From the NCBI RefSeq assembly GCF_036895565.1, contig NZ_CP145904.1:2046001-2110000 (forward strand): DNA of 64,000 bases. Direction: 5' to 3'. The notes below the pieces were generated by a model. That model did no database searches. It was not told the origin of the DNA and saw nothing but the letters and a program-made list of their open reading frames with translations. Shown piece after piece: positions 44,855 through 52,904 of this stretch; position 1 is the first letter of the stretch; the number at the start of each line of letters is the position of its first letter. Source of the DNA: Flavobacterium sp. KS-LB2 (GTDB taxonomy: Bacteria; Bacteroidota; Bacteroidia; Flavobacteriales; Flavobacteriaceae). The position numbers and the translations under genes were made by a program.

Positions 44855-45991
44855 ATGAACTTATTTGACGTTTACCCATTATACAACATCACTCCCGTAA
44901 AAGCACTAGATTGTACTATTACAGATGAAAAAGGAGTGGAATATTTAGATTTATATGGTGGTCATGGAGTAATTTCCATTGGACACACCCAACCGGATTA
45001 TGTTGCCAAATTAAAAAATCAATTGGATAATATTGGTTTTTATTCGAATGCAATTCAAAATCCATTGCAAGTAGAATTAGCAGAAAAATTAGGAAAACTT
45101 TCCGGATTGGAAGACTATACTTTATTCTTATGCAGTTCTGGAGCTGAAGCCAATGAAAATGCGTTGAAACTGGCTTCTTTTCACAACAATAAATCACGTG
45201 TAATTGCTTTTGATAATGCATTTCACGGAAGAACTTCGGCCGCTGTTGCGGTTACAGATAATAAAAAAATTGTAGCGCCATTAAATGCGCAACAAATTGT
45301 TACTTTTTTACCATTGAACAACATCGATTTGGTGGAAAACGAATTAAAAAAAGGAGATGTTTCTTCAGTTATAATCGAAGGAATTCAAGGAGTTGGCGGT
45401 TTAGACCAAGGTACAACTGAATTTTTTCAGGCATTAGAAAAAATGTGTGCCGCTTATGACGTTGTTTTAATTTTGGACGAAGTACAATCCGGATACGGAA
45501 GAAGCGGAAAGTTTTTTGCACACCAACATCATAACATCAAAGCAGATATTATTTGTCTGGCGAAAGGGATGGGTAACGGATTTCCTATTGGCGGAATCTT
45601 GATTTCTCCAAAATTTACTGCTAGTTATGGATTATTAGGAACTACTTTTGGTGGAAACCATTTGGCTTGTGCTGCCGGAATAGCAGTTTTGGATGTGATT
45701 GAAAGTCAAAAATTAATGGATAACGTAAATGACGTTTACGCCTATTTTTTAGAAGCAATCAAACAAGTTCCTCAAGTTATCCAAGTAAAAGGAAGAGGAT
45801 TAATGCTAGGTGTAGAATTTGATTTTGACGTAAGTGCGCTTCGTAAAAAAATGATTATTGATAAACATATTTTCACAGGAAATGCAAACAATAAAAATTT
45901 ATTGAGAATACTTCCACCATTGACAATCAAGAAAGAAGCAATTGATACTTTCATCATTGCTTTAAAAGAAACATTGGCAGAATTGAAATGA
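44855..45991 (+). CDS. argD: N-acylornithine aminotransferase
   Basis: A 378-residue class III PLP aminotransferase with LCSSGAEANENALKLA, LDEVQSGYGRSG and the PLP Lys in LAKGMGNGFPIGG. Converts the acylated glutamate semialdehyde to acylornithine. The order argC-argD and the following proA indicate the same operon. Confidence 0.94.
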   Translation: MNLFDVYPLYNITPVKALDCTITDEKGVEYLDLYGGHGVISIGHTQPDYVAKLKNQLDNIGFYSNAIQNPLQVELAEKLGKLSGLEDYTLFLCSSGAEANENALKLASFHNNKSRVIAFDNAFHGRTSAAVAVTDNKKIVAPLNAQQIVTFLPLNNIDLVENELKKGDVSSVIIEGIQGVGGLDQGTTEFFQALEKMCAAYDVVLILDEVQSGYGRSGKFFAHQHHNIKADIICLAKGMGNGFPIGGILISPKFTASYGLLGTTFGGNHLACAAGIAVLDVIESQKLMDNVNDVYAYFLEAIKQVPQVIQVKGRGLMLGVEFDFDVSALRKKMIIDKHIFTGNANNKNLLRILPPLTIKKEAIDTFIIALKETLAELK

Positions 45992-46020
45992 TTTTTTTCT
46001 AAAATAGCAAACCAAAAGCA

Positions 46021-47217
46021 ATGCACCATTTATTACCAATAGAAAAGCGAAATGCAGTTTTAAGTCGTATGGCCGAACTTCTCGAACAAGAAAGAGCCAA
46101 CCTTAAAACAGTGAATCAACGGGATATCAATAATTATTCTGGCGATGACTTGGCCATGGAAAAACGTTTATTGGTTGATGATGCCAAAATTGACGGGATG
46201 ATTTTATCCCTGCAACAATTAGCAAGTCAAGAAGATCCTATTGGGGTGGAGCGTTTTAATTTCGACCACGAAAATGGAATGAAAATCATCAATAAAACAG
46301 CGGCTTTTGGAACCATAATGATTATTTACGAATCTAGACCCGATGTTACTGTTGAAGCGGGTGGAATCGCTTTTAAATCCGGAAATAAAATTTTATTAAA
46401 AGGCGGAAAAGAATCGGTACTATCCAATTTAAAAATTGTGGAATTGTGGCATCAGGCTTTACAAGAAAACAATGTTGCTACAGAATGGGTAGAATATTTG
46501 AATTACAATCGAGAAGAAACGCAGGCTTTTTTAGAAAAACCAACACAAAAAGTAGATTTAATCGTTCCTCGTGGTGGTGAGAAATTAATCGCTTTCGTAA
46601 AAAAACACGCAAACTGCCCGGTGATTATAAGTGGTCGAGGAAATAATTTTGTGTATGTAAATAAGGAAGCGGATTTAAAAAAAGCACTTGACATTATTAT
46701 TAACGGAAAGACCTCAAACATATCTGTTTGTAACGCTTTAGATAAAGTTTTAATTGACACGAATCTTGACAATTGGGAAGCTTTTGCAAAGAAAATAATT
46801 ACCGAATTACAACAAAAAAACGTTACGGTTTTGGGAGATGAAAGCATTTCCAGAGCAACAAATGTTCCTCAGATTGAATCCGATTTAATTTGGTACGAAG
46901 AGTTTTTAGATTACAAAATTGTTATCGGAACAACCAATTCAGATCAAGAAGCAATTGACAAAATAAATAAATATTGTGGCGGACATTCCGCTTCGATAAT
47001 CACAAAAAACAATGCAATTGCCCAGGAATTCATGGAAAACGTGGATACTGCAGCCGTTTATCAAAACGCCTCTACCCGATTCACTGATGGAGGACAATTT
47101 GGCTTAGGTGGCGAATTGGCAATAAGCACGGACAAATTACACCAACGTGGACCAATTGGTTTGCAACATTTAGTTACTAATAAGTGGTATATTTACGGAA
47201 ATGGACAAATCAGGTAA
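46021..47217 (+). CDS. proA: Gamma-glutamyl phosphate reductase
   Basis: A 398-residue NADPH-dependent dehydrogenase producing glutamate-5-semialdehyde in proline synthesis. Conserved segments are IIYESRPDVTVEAGG, LKGGKES, and SVCNALDKVLI with the catalytic Cys. It overlaps proB by 17 bp. The presence of proA and proB inside the arginine operon couples two glutamate-derived pathways. Confidence 0.95.
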   Translation: MHHLLPIEKRNAVLSRMAELLEQERANLKTVNQRDINNYSGDDLAMEKRLLVDDAKIDGMILSLQQLASQEDPIGVERFNFDHENGMKIINKTAAFGTIMIIYESRPDVTVEAGGIAFKSGNKILLKGGKESVLSNLKIVELWHQALQENNVATEWVEYLNYNREETQAFLEKPTQKVDLIVPRGGEKLIAFVKKHANCPVIISGRGNNFVYVNKEADLKKALDIIINGKTSNISVCNALDKVLIDTNLDNWEAFAKKIITELQQKNVTVLGDESISRATNVPQIESDLIWYEEFLDYKIVIGTTNSDQEAIDKINKYCGGHSASIITKNNAIAQEFMENVDTAAVYQNASTRFTDGGQFGLGGELAISTDKLHQRGPIGLQHLVTNKWYIYGNGQIR

Positions 47218-47971
47218 AAAAAGAATTTTATTAAAGCTAGGAAGTAATACGTTAACCAAAGAAACCAATCACATTTCGAGAGGGAAGATTGAAGATATTG
47301 GGATGCAAATAGCCGCTTTACAAGACGATTACGAGTTCATTATTGTAAGTTCAGGCGCGATTGCCGCAGCCAAACAATTTGTAAAACTGGAAAATCAAGA
47401 CAAAGATGTTTTTGTAAAACAAGCATTAGCTTCTATTGGTCAGCCTCATTTAATGCGGATTTATCATGAAAATTTCAGCGATTTAGGATTACTGATTTCA
47501 CAGTGTTTGCTTTCTTATTCTGATTTTGAAAAAGAACAATCCAAAGTAAATATCGTGAACACCATCAATGTGTTGGTCAAAAATAATTACATTCCGATTA
47601 TCAATGAAAATGATACGGTGGCTACGGATGAGATTCGGTTTGGTGATAACGATAAATTAGCCGCTTTAACGGCCGTTTTATTAAATGTTGACATTCTGAT
47701 CATCGCTACCAATACAAACGGGATTTACACCAAAGCATCCATTAATGATGCCGTTCCCGAAACCATTTCTTTGGTAACCGATTTAAAAGTATTGGAAAAA
47801 GAGATTGGTGATTCTAAATCCTCGCACGGAACCGGCGGAATGCAATCTAAAATAGAAGCCTCGGCAATTGCCAAAGCAGCCAATATCGAAACCTGGATTG
47901 TCAATGGATTAGAGGACAAATTTATTTTGAACGCTTTAAAAAACGAAATACCTTTTACTAAAATCTTATAA
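47201..47971 (+). CDS. proB: Glutamate 5-kinase (no PUA domain)
   Basis: A 256-residue amino-acid-kinase domain protein: KLGSNTLTKE, IVSSGAIAA, NENDTVATDEIRFGDNDKLAALTA and the GTGGMQSKIEA segment. It lacks the C-terminal PUA domain of the about 370-residue enterobacterial enzyme, which occurs in many Bacteroidetes. The start lies inside proA (17-bp overlap), implying translational coupling. Confidence 0.94.
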   Translation: MDKSGKKRILLKLGSNTLTKETNHISRGKIEDIGMQIAALQDDYEFIIVSSGAIAAAKQFVKLENQDKDVFVKQALASIGQPHLMRIYHENFSDLGLLISQCLLSYSDFEKEQSKVNIVNTINVLVKNNYIPIINENDTVATDEIRFGDNDKLAALTAVLLNVDILIIATNTNGIYTKASINDAVPETISLVTDLKVLEKEIGDSKSSHGTGGMQSKIEASAIAKAANIETWIVNGLEDKFILNALKNEIPFTKIL

Positions 47972-47981
47972 AATGTTGCTG

Positions 47982-48037
47982 CGGTTAATCGTTAATTCGG
48001 TTAATCGATTAAACAAATAACCGATTAAACAAATAAG
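47982..48037. repeat. 16-bp-period tandem repeat between proB and argF'
   Basis: CGGTTAATCGTTAATT and CGGTTAATCGATTAAA (47982-48013), then CGATTAAACAAATAAC and CGATTAAACAAATAAG (48006-48037), fill the 69-bp intercistronic gap. The central TTAATCGATTAA is palindromic. Probably a small minisatellite. Confidence 0.6.
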
Positions 48038-48040
48038 ACA

Positions 48041-48988
48041 ATGAACTACATTTCCATACAAAACATAGATTCACTCGATAAATGGGTGAAACAAGCGCTA
48101 AAAATCAAGAAAAAACCACTTAAAAATAAAAAACTGGGTAAAAACAAAACCTTAGGAATGTTGTTTTTTAATTCGAGTTTGAGAACGCGTTTGAGTACAC
48201 AAAAAGCAGCTCTGAATTTAGGAATGAACGTCATGGTAATGAATTTTACCAGTGAAGGTTGGACACTTGAATTTGAAGATGGAGCTATCATGAACTCCGG
48301 TGCTTCGGAACATATCAAAGAAGCTGCAGCAGTTGTTTCTCAATATTGCGATATCATTGCCATCAGGGCTTTCGCAGGATTAATTGACAAAGAAAAAGAC
48401 AATGCGGAAACCGTTCTTATGGGTTTCTTGAAATACGCCACTGTACCTGTTGTCAATATGGAAAGCGCTACAGGACACCCTTTACAATCGCTTGCAGATG
48501 CTATAACTATGGCAGAACACAAAACGAAGCACAGACCAAAAGTAGTTTTGACTTGGGCGCCACATCCCAGAGCATTGCCTCAGGCTGTTCCAAATTCCTT
48601 TGTGGAAATGATGCAGTTACAAGATGCAGATTTTGTTATTACGCATCCGGAAGGCTACGAATTGAATCCTGAAATTACTAAGGATTCAAAAATTGAATAC
48701 GACCAGGATAAAGCTTTCGAAAATGCCGATTTTATCTATGCAAAAAATTGGAGTAATTACAAGGAATATGGCCAGATTACGAATTCCGACCCAAATTGGA
48801 CTGTAACTGCCGATAAAATGAAACTGACTAACAATGCTAAATTCATGCACTGCTTACCGGTAAGACGTAATGTAATTGTTACTGATGAAGTGATTGACAG
48901 CGAAAATTCAATTGTTATCGAACAAGCCAACAATAGAACCTATGCCGCACAATTAGTGTTGCAAAAAATATTGAAAAATGGAAAATAA
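48041..48988 (+). CDS. argF': N-acylornithine carbamoyltransferase (argF' type)
   Basis: A 315-residue transcarbamylase with the carbamoyl-phosphate motif FFNSSLRTRLST (43-53), HPLQSLAD and HCLPVRRN. It resembles the Bacteroides succinylornithine enzyme over its length. The residue I align with the substrate-switch position (Pro in succinyl- and Glu in acetyl-type enzymes) is Ser89, before Glu90-His91, so the acyl group remains undecided. It makes N-acylcitrulline, which fits the deacylase two genes on. Overlaps argB by 11 bp. Confidence 0.93.
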   Translation: MNYISIQNIDSLDKWVKQALKIKKKPLKNKKLGKNKTLGMLFFNSSLRTRLSTQKAALNLGMNVMVMNFTSEGWTLEFEDGAIMNSGASEHIKEAAAVVSQYCDIIAIRAFAGLIDKEKDNAETVLMGFLKYATVPVVNMESATGHPLQSLADAITMAEHKTKHRPKVVLTWAPHPRALPQAVPNSFVEMMQLQDADFVITHPEGYELNPEITKDSKIEYDQDKAFENADFIYAKNWSNYKEYGQITNSDPNWTVTADKMKLTNNAKFMHCLPVRRNVIVTDEVIDSENSIVIEQANNRTYAAQLVLQKILKNGK

Positions 48989-49763
48989 AAAACCGGTAAC
49001 GCTAATAAAAATTGGTGGAAACATTATTGATAATCCAACGGAATTATCACAGTTTTTATCTGATTTTTCTAAGATTGAAGGGTACAAGATACTCGTTCAC
49101 GGCGGAGGAAAATCAGCTACCAAAATGGCCGAAAGTATTGGTTTAGTCCCTCAAATGATTGATGGAAGACGCATCACCGATGCTGCTATGCTTGATGTAG
49201 TTGTGATGATTTATGCAGGTCAAATCAATAAAAGTATTGTTGCTCAATTGCAAGCTAAAAATACCAATGCGATGGGGTTTTCTGGTGCTGATGGGAATTT
49301 AATTCAGTCGGATAAAAGAAACCACCCAACAATCAATTATGGTTTTGTAGGAGATGTCAAAAAAGTGAATACACCATTATTGGAAACGTTGCTTTCAAAT
49401 GGTATTGTTCCTGTATTTTGTGCTATCACACACGATGGAAAGGGACAATTATTAAACACAAATGCAGATACAATTGCCAGCGAATTAGCGATAGCTTTAT
49501 CGGAAGTTTTTGATGTTACTTTGAATTATTGTTTCGAAAAACCTGGCGTTTTATTTGATGCCGAAGATGATTCTTCCGTAATTGAGAACATCAATCAAGA
49601 ATTATATTCCAAATTAAAAGCCGAAAAAGCGATACATTCTGGTATGATTCCTAAATTAGACAACTGTTTCAATAGTTTATCTAAAGGAGTTCAAAAAATA
49701 AAAATTGGTCATCATCGAATGTTGCAAGACAAAACCGCATTGTACACTACAATTACACTATGA
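48978..49763 (+). CDS. argB: N-acylglutamate kinase
   Basis: A 261-residue amino-acid kinase with the ATP loop VHGGGKSATKMAE and the substrate segment GRRITDAAMLDVVVMIYAG. It phosphorylates N-acylglutamate. Overlaps argF' by 11 bp and argE by 4 bp (ATGA). Confidence 0.95.
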   Translation: MENKKPVTLIKIGGNIIDNPTELSQFLSDFSKIEGYKILVHGGGKSATKMAESIGLVPQMIDGRRITDAAMLDVVVMIYAGQINKSIVAQLQAKNTNAMGFSGADGNLIQSDKRNHPTINYGFVGDVKKVNTPLLETLLSNGIVPVFCAITHDGKGQLLNTNADTIASELAIALSEVFDVTLNYCFEKPGVLFDAEDDSSVIENINQELYSKLKAEKAIHSGMIPKLDNCFNSLSKGVQKIKIGHHRMLQDKTALYTTITL

Positions 49764-50830
49764 AGAGTATAGAAATCCTTACACAAGAAGCCATTGCGCT
49801 ATTAAAATCGCTGATTGAAACGCCTTCCTTTTCAAGTGAAGAAGACCAAACAGCACTTTTAATCGAAAATTGGTTTACACAAAATAATATCCCTTTCGAA
49901 AGAGAGAATAATAATGTTTGGGCTTTCAACAAACATTTTGACGCCACCAAGCCAACGCTTTTACTGAATTCGCACCACGATACCGTAAGACCGAACCAAG
50001 GTTATACCAATGATCCTTTTGAAGCCATCGTCAAAGACGGTAAATTATTTGGACTGGGAAGCAATGATGCGGGAGGTTGTCTGGTTTCGCTTTTAGCCAC
50101 TTTTGTACATTTTTATTCGAATGAAAACCTGCCTTACAATATCGTTATGGTCGCTTCAGCCGAAGAGGAAAGCAGCGGAAAAAACGGGTTAAACAGCGTT
50201 TTGAAACATTTACCAGAACTAGAATGTGCCATTGTTGGTGAACCAACATTAATGCAATTGGCTGTAGCCGAAAAAGGCTTATTGGTACTCGATGTTATCG
50301 TAAAAGGTACCGCCAGTCACGCCGCCCATAATAATCCGGACAATCCTATTTACAATGCGATTCCCGTTATCGAGTGGTTTAACAGCTATCAATTCGAAAA
50401 AATATCGGAGGTTTTAGGTCCAGTAAAAATGACAGTTACGCAAGTCACAGCCGGAAAACAACACAACGTAGTTCCTGCGGAATGTCATTTGGTTGTCGAT
50501 ATCAGGGTGAATGATTGCTATAACAATCAAGAAATTTTAGATACCGTAAGAAAACATTTGACTGCTGAAGTCAATCCGCGTTCTATGCATTTAAACGCAT
50601 CATCAATTCCTGTTGCACACGGATTGGTAAAAGCCGGAATCGCATTGGGAAGAACCACGTATGGCTCGCCTACCCTTTCAGATCAATCAGTTTTGAGCTG
50701 CCAATCCTTGAAATTAGGACCTGGAGAAACTCTGCGGTCACACTCTGCAGACGAATTTATATTTATAAACGAAATAGAAGAAGGAATTCAATTGTATATC
50801 AAAATACTAACTGATTTTTTCAAACAATAA
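49760..50830 (+). CDS. argE: N-acylornithine/N-acylcitrulline deacylase (M20 family)
   Basis: A 356-residue M20 metallopeptidase-type enzyme: metal ligands in LNSHHDTV, GSNDAGG, SAEEESSGKNG and the C-terminal SLS..CQSLKLGPG segment. In a pathway with argF', its natural substrate is likely the acylated citrulline. It overlaps argB (ATGA) and precedes argH. Confidence 0.93.
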   Translation: MKSIEILTQEAIALLKSLIETPSFSSEEDQTALLIENWFTQNNIPFERENNNVWAFNKHFDATKPTLLLNSHHDTVRPNQGYTNDPFEAIVKDGKLFGLGSNDAGGCLVSLLATFVHFYSNENLPYNIVMVASAEEESSGKNGLNSVLKHLPELECAIVGEPTLMQLAVAEKGLLVLDVIVKGTASHAAHNNPDNPIYNAIPVIEWFNSYQFEKISEVLGPVKMTVTQVTAGKQHNVVPAECHLVVDIRVNDCYNNQEILDTVRKHLTAEVNPRSMHLNASSIPVAHGLVKAGIALGRTTYGSPTLSDQSVLSCQSLKLGPGETLRSHSADEFIFINEIEEGIQLYIKILTDFFKQ

Positions 50831-50860
50831 AATAATTTGGATTTATCCTGATTATTTTCA

Positions 50861-50949
50861 GGAGCTAATCCCGCTATCCGCTATATCTTTTCCTGGTCTC
50901 GTTAAAAAAAACGAGACCAGAAAAAGGATGTCGCTTCTATCGGGGCTAA
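50861..50949. repeat. Hairpin-bearing intergenic repeat, copy A
   Basis: Conserved outer parts GAGCTAATCCCGCTATCCGC (left) and CTTCTATCGGGGCTAA (right) flank a perfect stem CTGGTCTCGTT/AACGAGACCAG (50893-50903/50910-50920). A second copy with the same outer parts but an unrelated stem lies at 60978. No T-run supports termination. Confidence 0.72.
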
Positions 50950-50983
50950 AAATCTAAAAGTCTAAAAATCTAATAATCCATAT

Positions 50984-52264
50984 ATGAAACTTTGGGAAAA
51001 AGGAATACCAACCGATAAGCAAATCGAACATTTCACCGTTGGAAACGACAGAGAACTGGATTTAGTTCTGGCAAAATATGATGCATTAGGTTCTATTGCA
51101 CATGCAAAAATGCTAGGTCAAATCGGTCTTTTAACAGACTCCGAAACCGTTTCTTTGGTTTTGGCTTTGGAAGAAATAATAAAAGATGCTGAAAACGGTA
51201 ATTTCGAAATCGAAGACAGCTTTGAAGACGTGCATTCCAAAATCGAATATTTACTTACAGTAAAATTGGGAGACGCCGGAAAAAAAATTCATACCGCCCG
51301 TTCCCGTAACGACCAAGTTTTAGTGGACGTTAATTTATACCTGAAAGATGTCGTTAAAGAACTGAAAGAGCAAGTAAAAAGCCTTTTTGATTTGCTAATG
51401 GAATCAGCAGAAAAGCACCAAAATGTATTGTTACCAGGATACACACATTTACAAATTGCAATGCCTTCCTCTTTTGGAATGTGGTTTTCGGCTTACGCTG
51501 AAACCTTGATTGATGATATTACAATGTTGAATGCCGCTTTGAAAATTGTGGACCAAAACCCATTAGGTTCAGCCGCAGGTTACGGAAGTTCATTTCCTAT
51601 CAACAGAACGTTCACGACACAAGAATTAGGTTTTGAAACTTTAAAATTCAATTCGGTAGCGGCACAAATGAGCCGTGGAAAATCAGAAAAAACAGTAGCT
51701 TTTGCTATGAGCAGCGTGGCAGCAACTTTGGCTAAATTCTCGATGGATGTTTGTTTATATATGAGCCAAAATTTTGATTTCATCACTTTGCCTTCGCATC
51801 TTACAACAGGTTCGAGCATCATGCCTCACAAAAAAAATCCCGATGTTTTTGAATTGATTCGTGGAAAATGCAATAAAATCCAAGCGTTGCCATACGAAAT
51901 CACTTTAATCACCAACAACCTTCCAAGTGGCTATCACAGGGATTTACAATTGTTGAAAGAAGGATTGTTTCCAGCGATTCAAAACTTAAAAGCCTGTTTG
52001 GATATTGCGATTTTTGCAATCAAAGACATTAAGGTAAAAGAGCACATCTTGGACGATAAAAAATACGATTATTTATTTACGGTAGATTCTTTAAATGAAA
52101 TGGTGGTTGCCGGATTGCCTTTTAGAGATGCGTATAAAGCCGTAGCAGAACAATTAGAAAATGGCACTTTCCAATCTCCAAAAGAGACCAAGCATACACA
52201 TGAAGGAAGTATAAACAACCTTTGTTTGGATGAAATTAAAGAAAAAATGATGAGAGCTTACTAA
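50984..52264 (+). CDS. argH: Argininosuccinate lyase
   Basis: A 426-residue fumarase/aspartase-superfamily enzyme with TARSRNDQV, PGYTHLQIAMP and the signature GSSIMPHKKNPDVFE, where Ser of the SS loop is catalytic. It releases arginine and fumarate, and is the last gene of the operon, separated from argE by the hairpin repeat. Confidence 0.96.
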   Translation: MKLWEKGIPTDKQIEHFTVGNDRELDLVLAKYDALGSIAHAKMLGQIGLLTDSETVSLVLALEEIIKDAENGNFEIEDSFEDVHSKIEYLLTVKLGDAGKKIHTARSRNDQVLVDVNLYLKDVVKELKEQVKSLFDLLMESAEKHQNVLLPGYTHLQIAMPSSFGMWFSAYAETLIDDITMLNAALKIVDQNPLGSAAGYGSSFPINRTFTTQELGFETLKFNSVAAQMSRGKSEKTVAFAMSSVAATLAKFSMDVCLYMSQNFDFITLPSHLTTGSSIMPHKKNPDVFELIRGKCNKIQALPYEITLITNNLPSGYHRDLQLLKEGLFPAIQNLKACLDIAIFAIKDIKVKEHILDDKKYDYLFTVDSLNEMVVAGLPFRDAYKAVAEQLENGTFQSPKETKHTHEGSINNLCLDEIKEKMMRAY

Positions 52265-52296
52265 TCATCTCACCTATTTCTCCAAAAAAAAAACCA

Positions 52297-52337
52297 CAAA
52301 TTCGCTAACTAATGACTACATTAAATTAGCGAATTTG
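52297..52337. terminator. Bidirectional terminator between argH and ytxJ
   Basis: CAAATTCGCTAA (52297-52308) pairs perfectly with TTAGCGAATTTG (52326-52337). It lies between two convergent genes with A/T runs on both sides. Confidence 0.75.
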
Positions 52338-52369
52338 CGGTAAATTATTTAAAAAAAAAATACTATTTA

Positions 52370-52759
52370 CTAGACTTTCGTCCCTAATTCTTCCGCATCA
52401 ATATCACTATGCGAAACATTGTAAATCGCTTTTCCTCCTTTAATTAATATCAATTGTGGAGATTGATGCGTCACTCCAAAACGATTCGCTATTTCATTAG
52501 AAATATCACGATTCGCTATTAAATCTAAAAAATAAGGTGTAACTTTATCTGAGCTATTAAACTCATTTTCAAACTGTTTCAGCGCCATCCTACTTACGCT
52601 ACATCGTGTACTATGCTTGAAAATTGCTACTGGTTTTTCATTCGAAATAGCAATAATTTCATTCAGTTGCCCCAAATCGGTTAGTTCATTCCAGTTGATT
52701 TTGTTTTCGTTTGAATCTTTTTCGTCTGAACTGTTGAACATATTTTTAAAAAAACTCAT
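52370..52759 (-). CDS. ytxJ: Bacillithiol-system redox protein YtxJ
   Basis: A 129-residue thioredoxin-like monothiol protein with IFKHSTRCSVSRMALKQF, the YtxJ/DUF2847 signature with a single active Cys, and the cis-Pro region FGVTHQSPQLILIKGG. The family is thought to reduce bacillithiolated proteins. Monocistronic, convergent with argH. Confidence 0.93.
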   Translation of the reverse strand: MSFFKNMFNSSDEKDSNENKINWNELTDLGQLNEIIAISNEKPVAIFKHSTRCSVSRMALKQFENEFNSSDKVTPYFLDLIANRDISNEIANRFGVTHQSPQLILIKGGKAIYNVSHSDIDAEELGTKV

Positions 52760-52904
52760 AATTGTCTTGTTTTAAGACATTTTGACTTAAGAACATGATA
52801 AAAATCATGAAATTTCTGTCAATTTGTCGGTACTATTGTATTGGAATATAAATTGAATATTGATTCGCAAAGTTAGTCAAATAACCACAAAACAATATAC
52901 TATC

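Noticed and set aside
50893-50920. Perfect hairpin as a terminator between argE and argH
   Set aside because: No T-run follows on either strand, and the flanks match a dispersed repeat instead.
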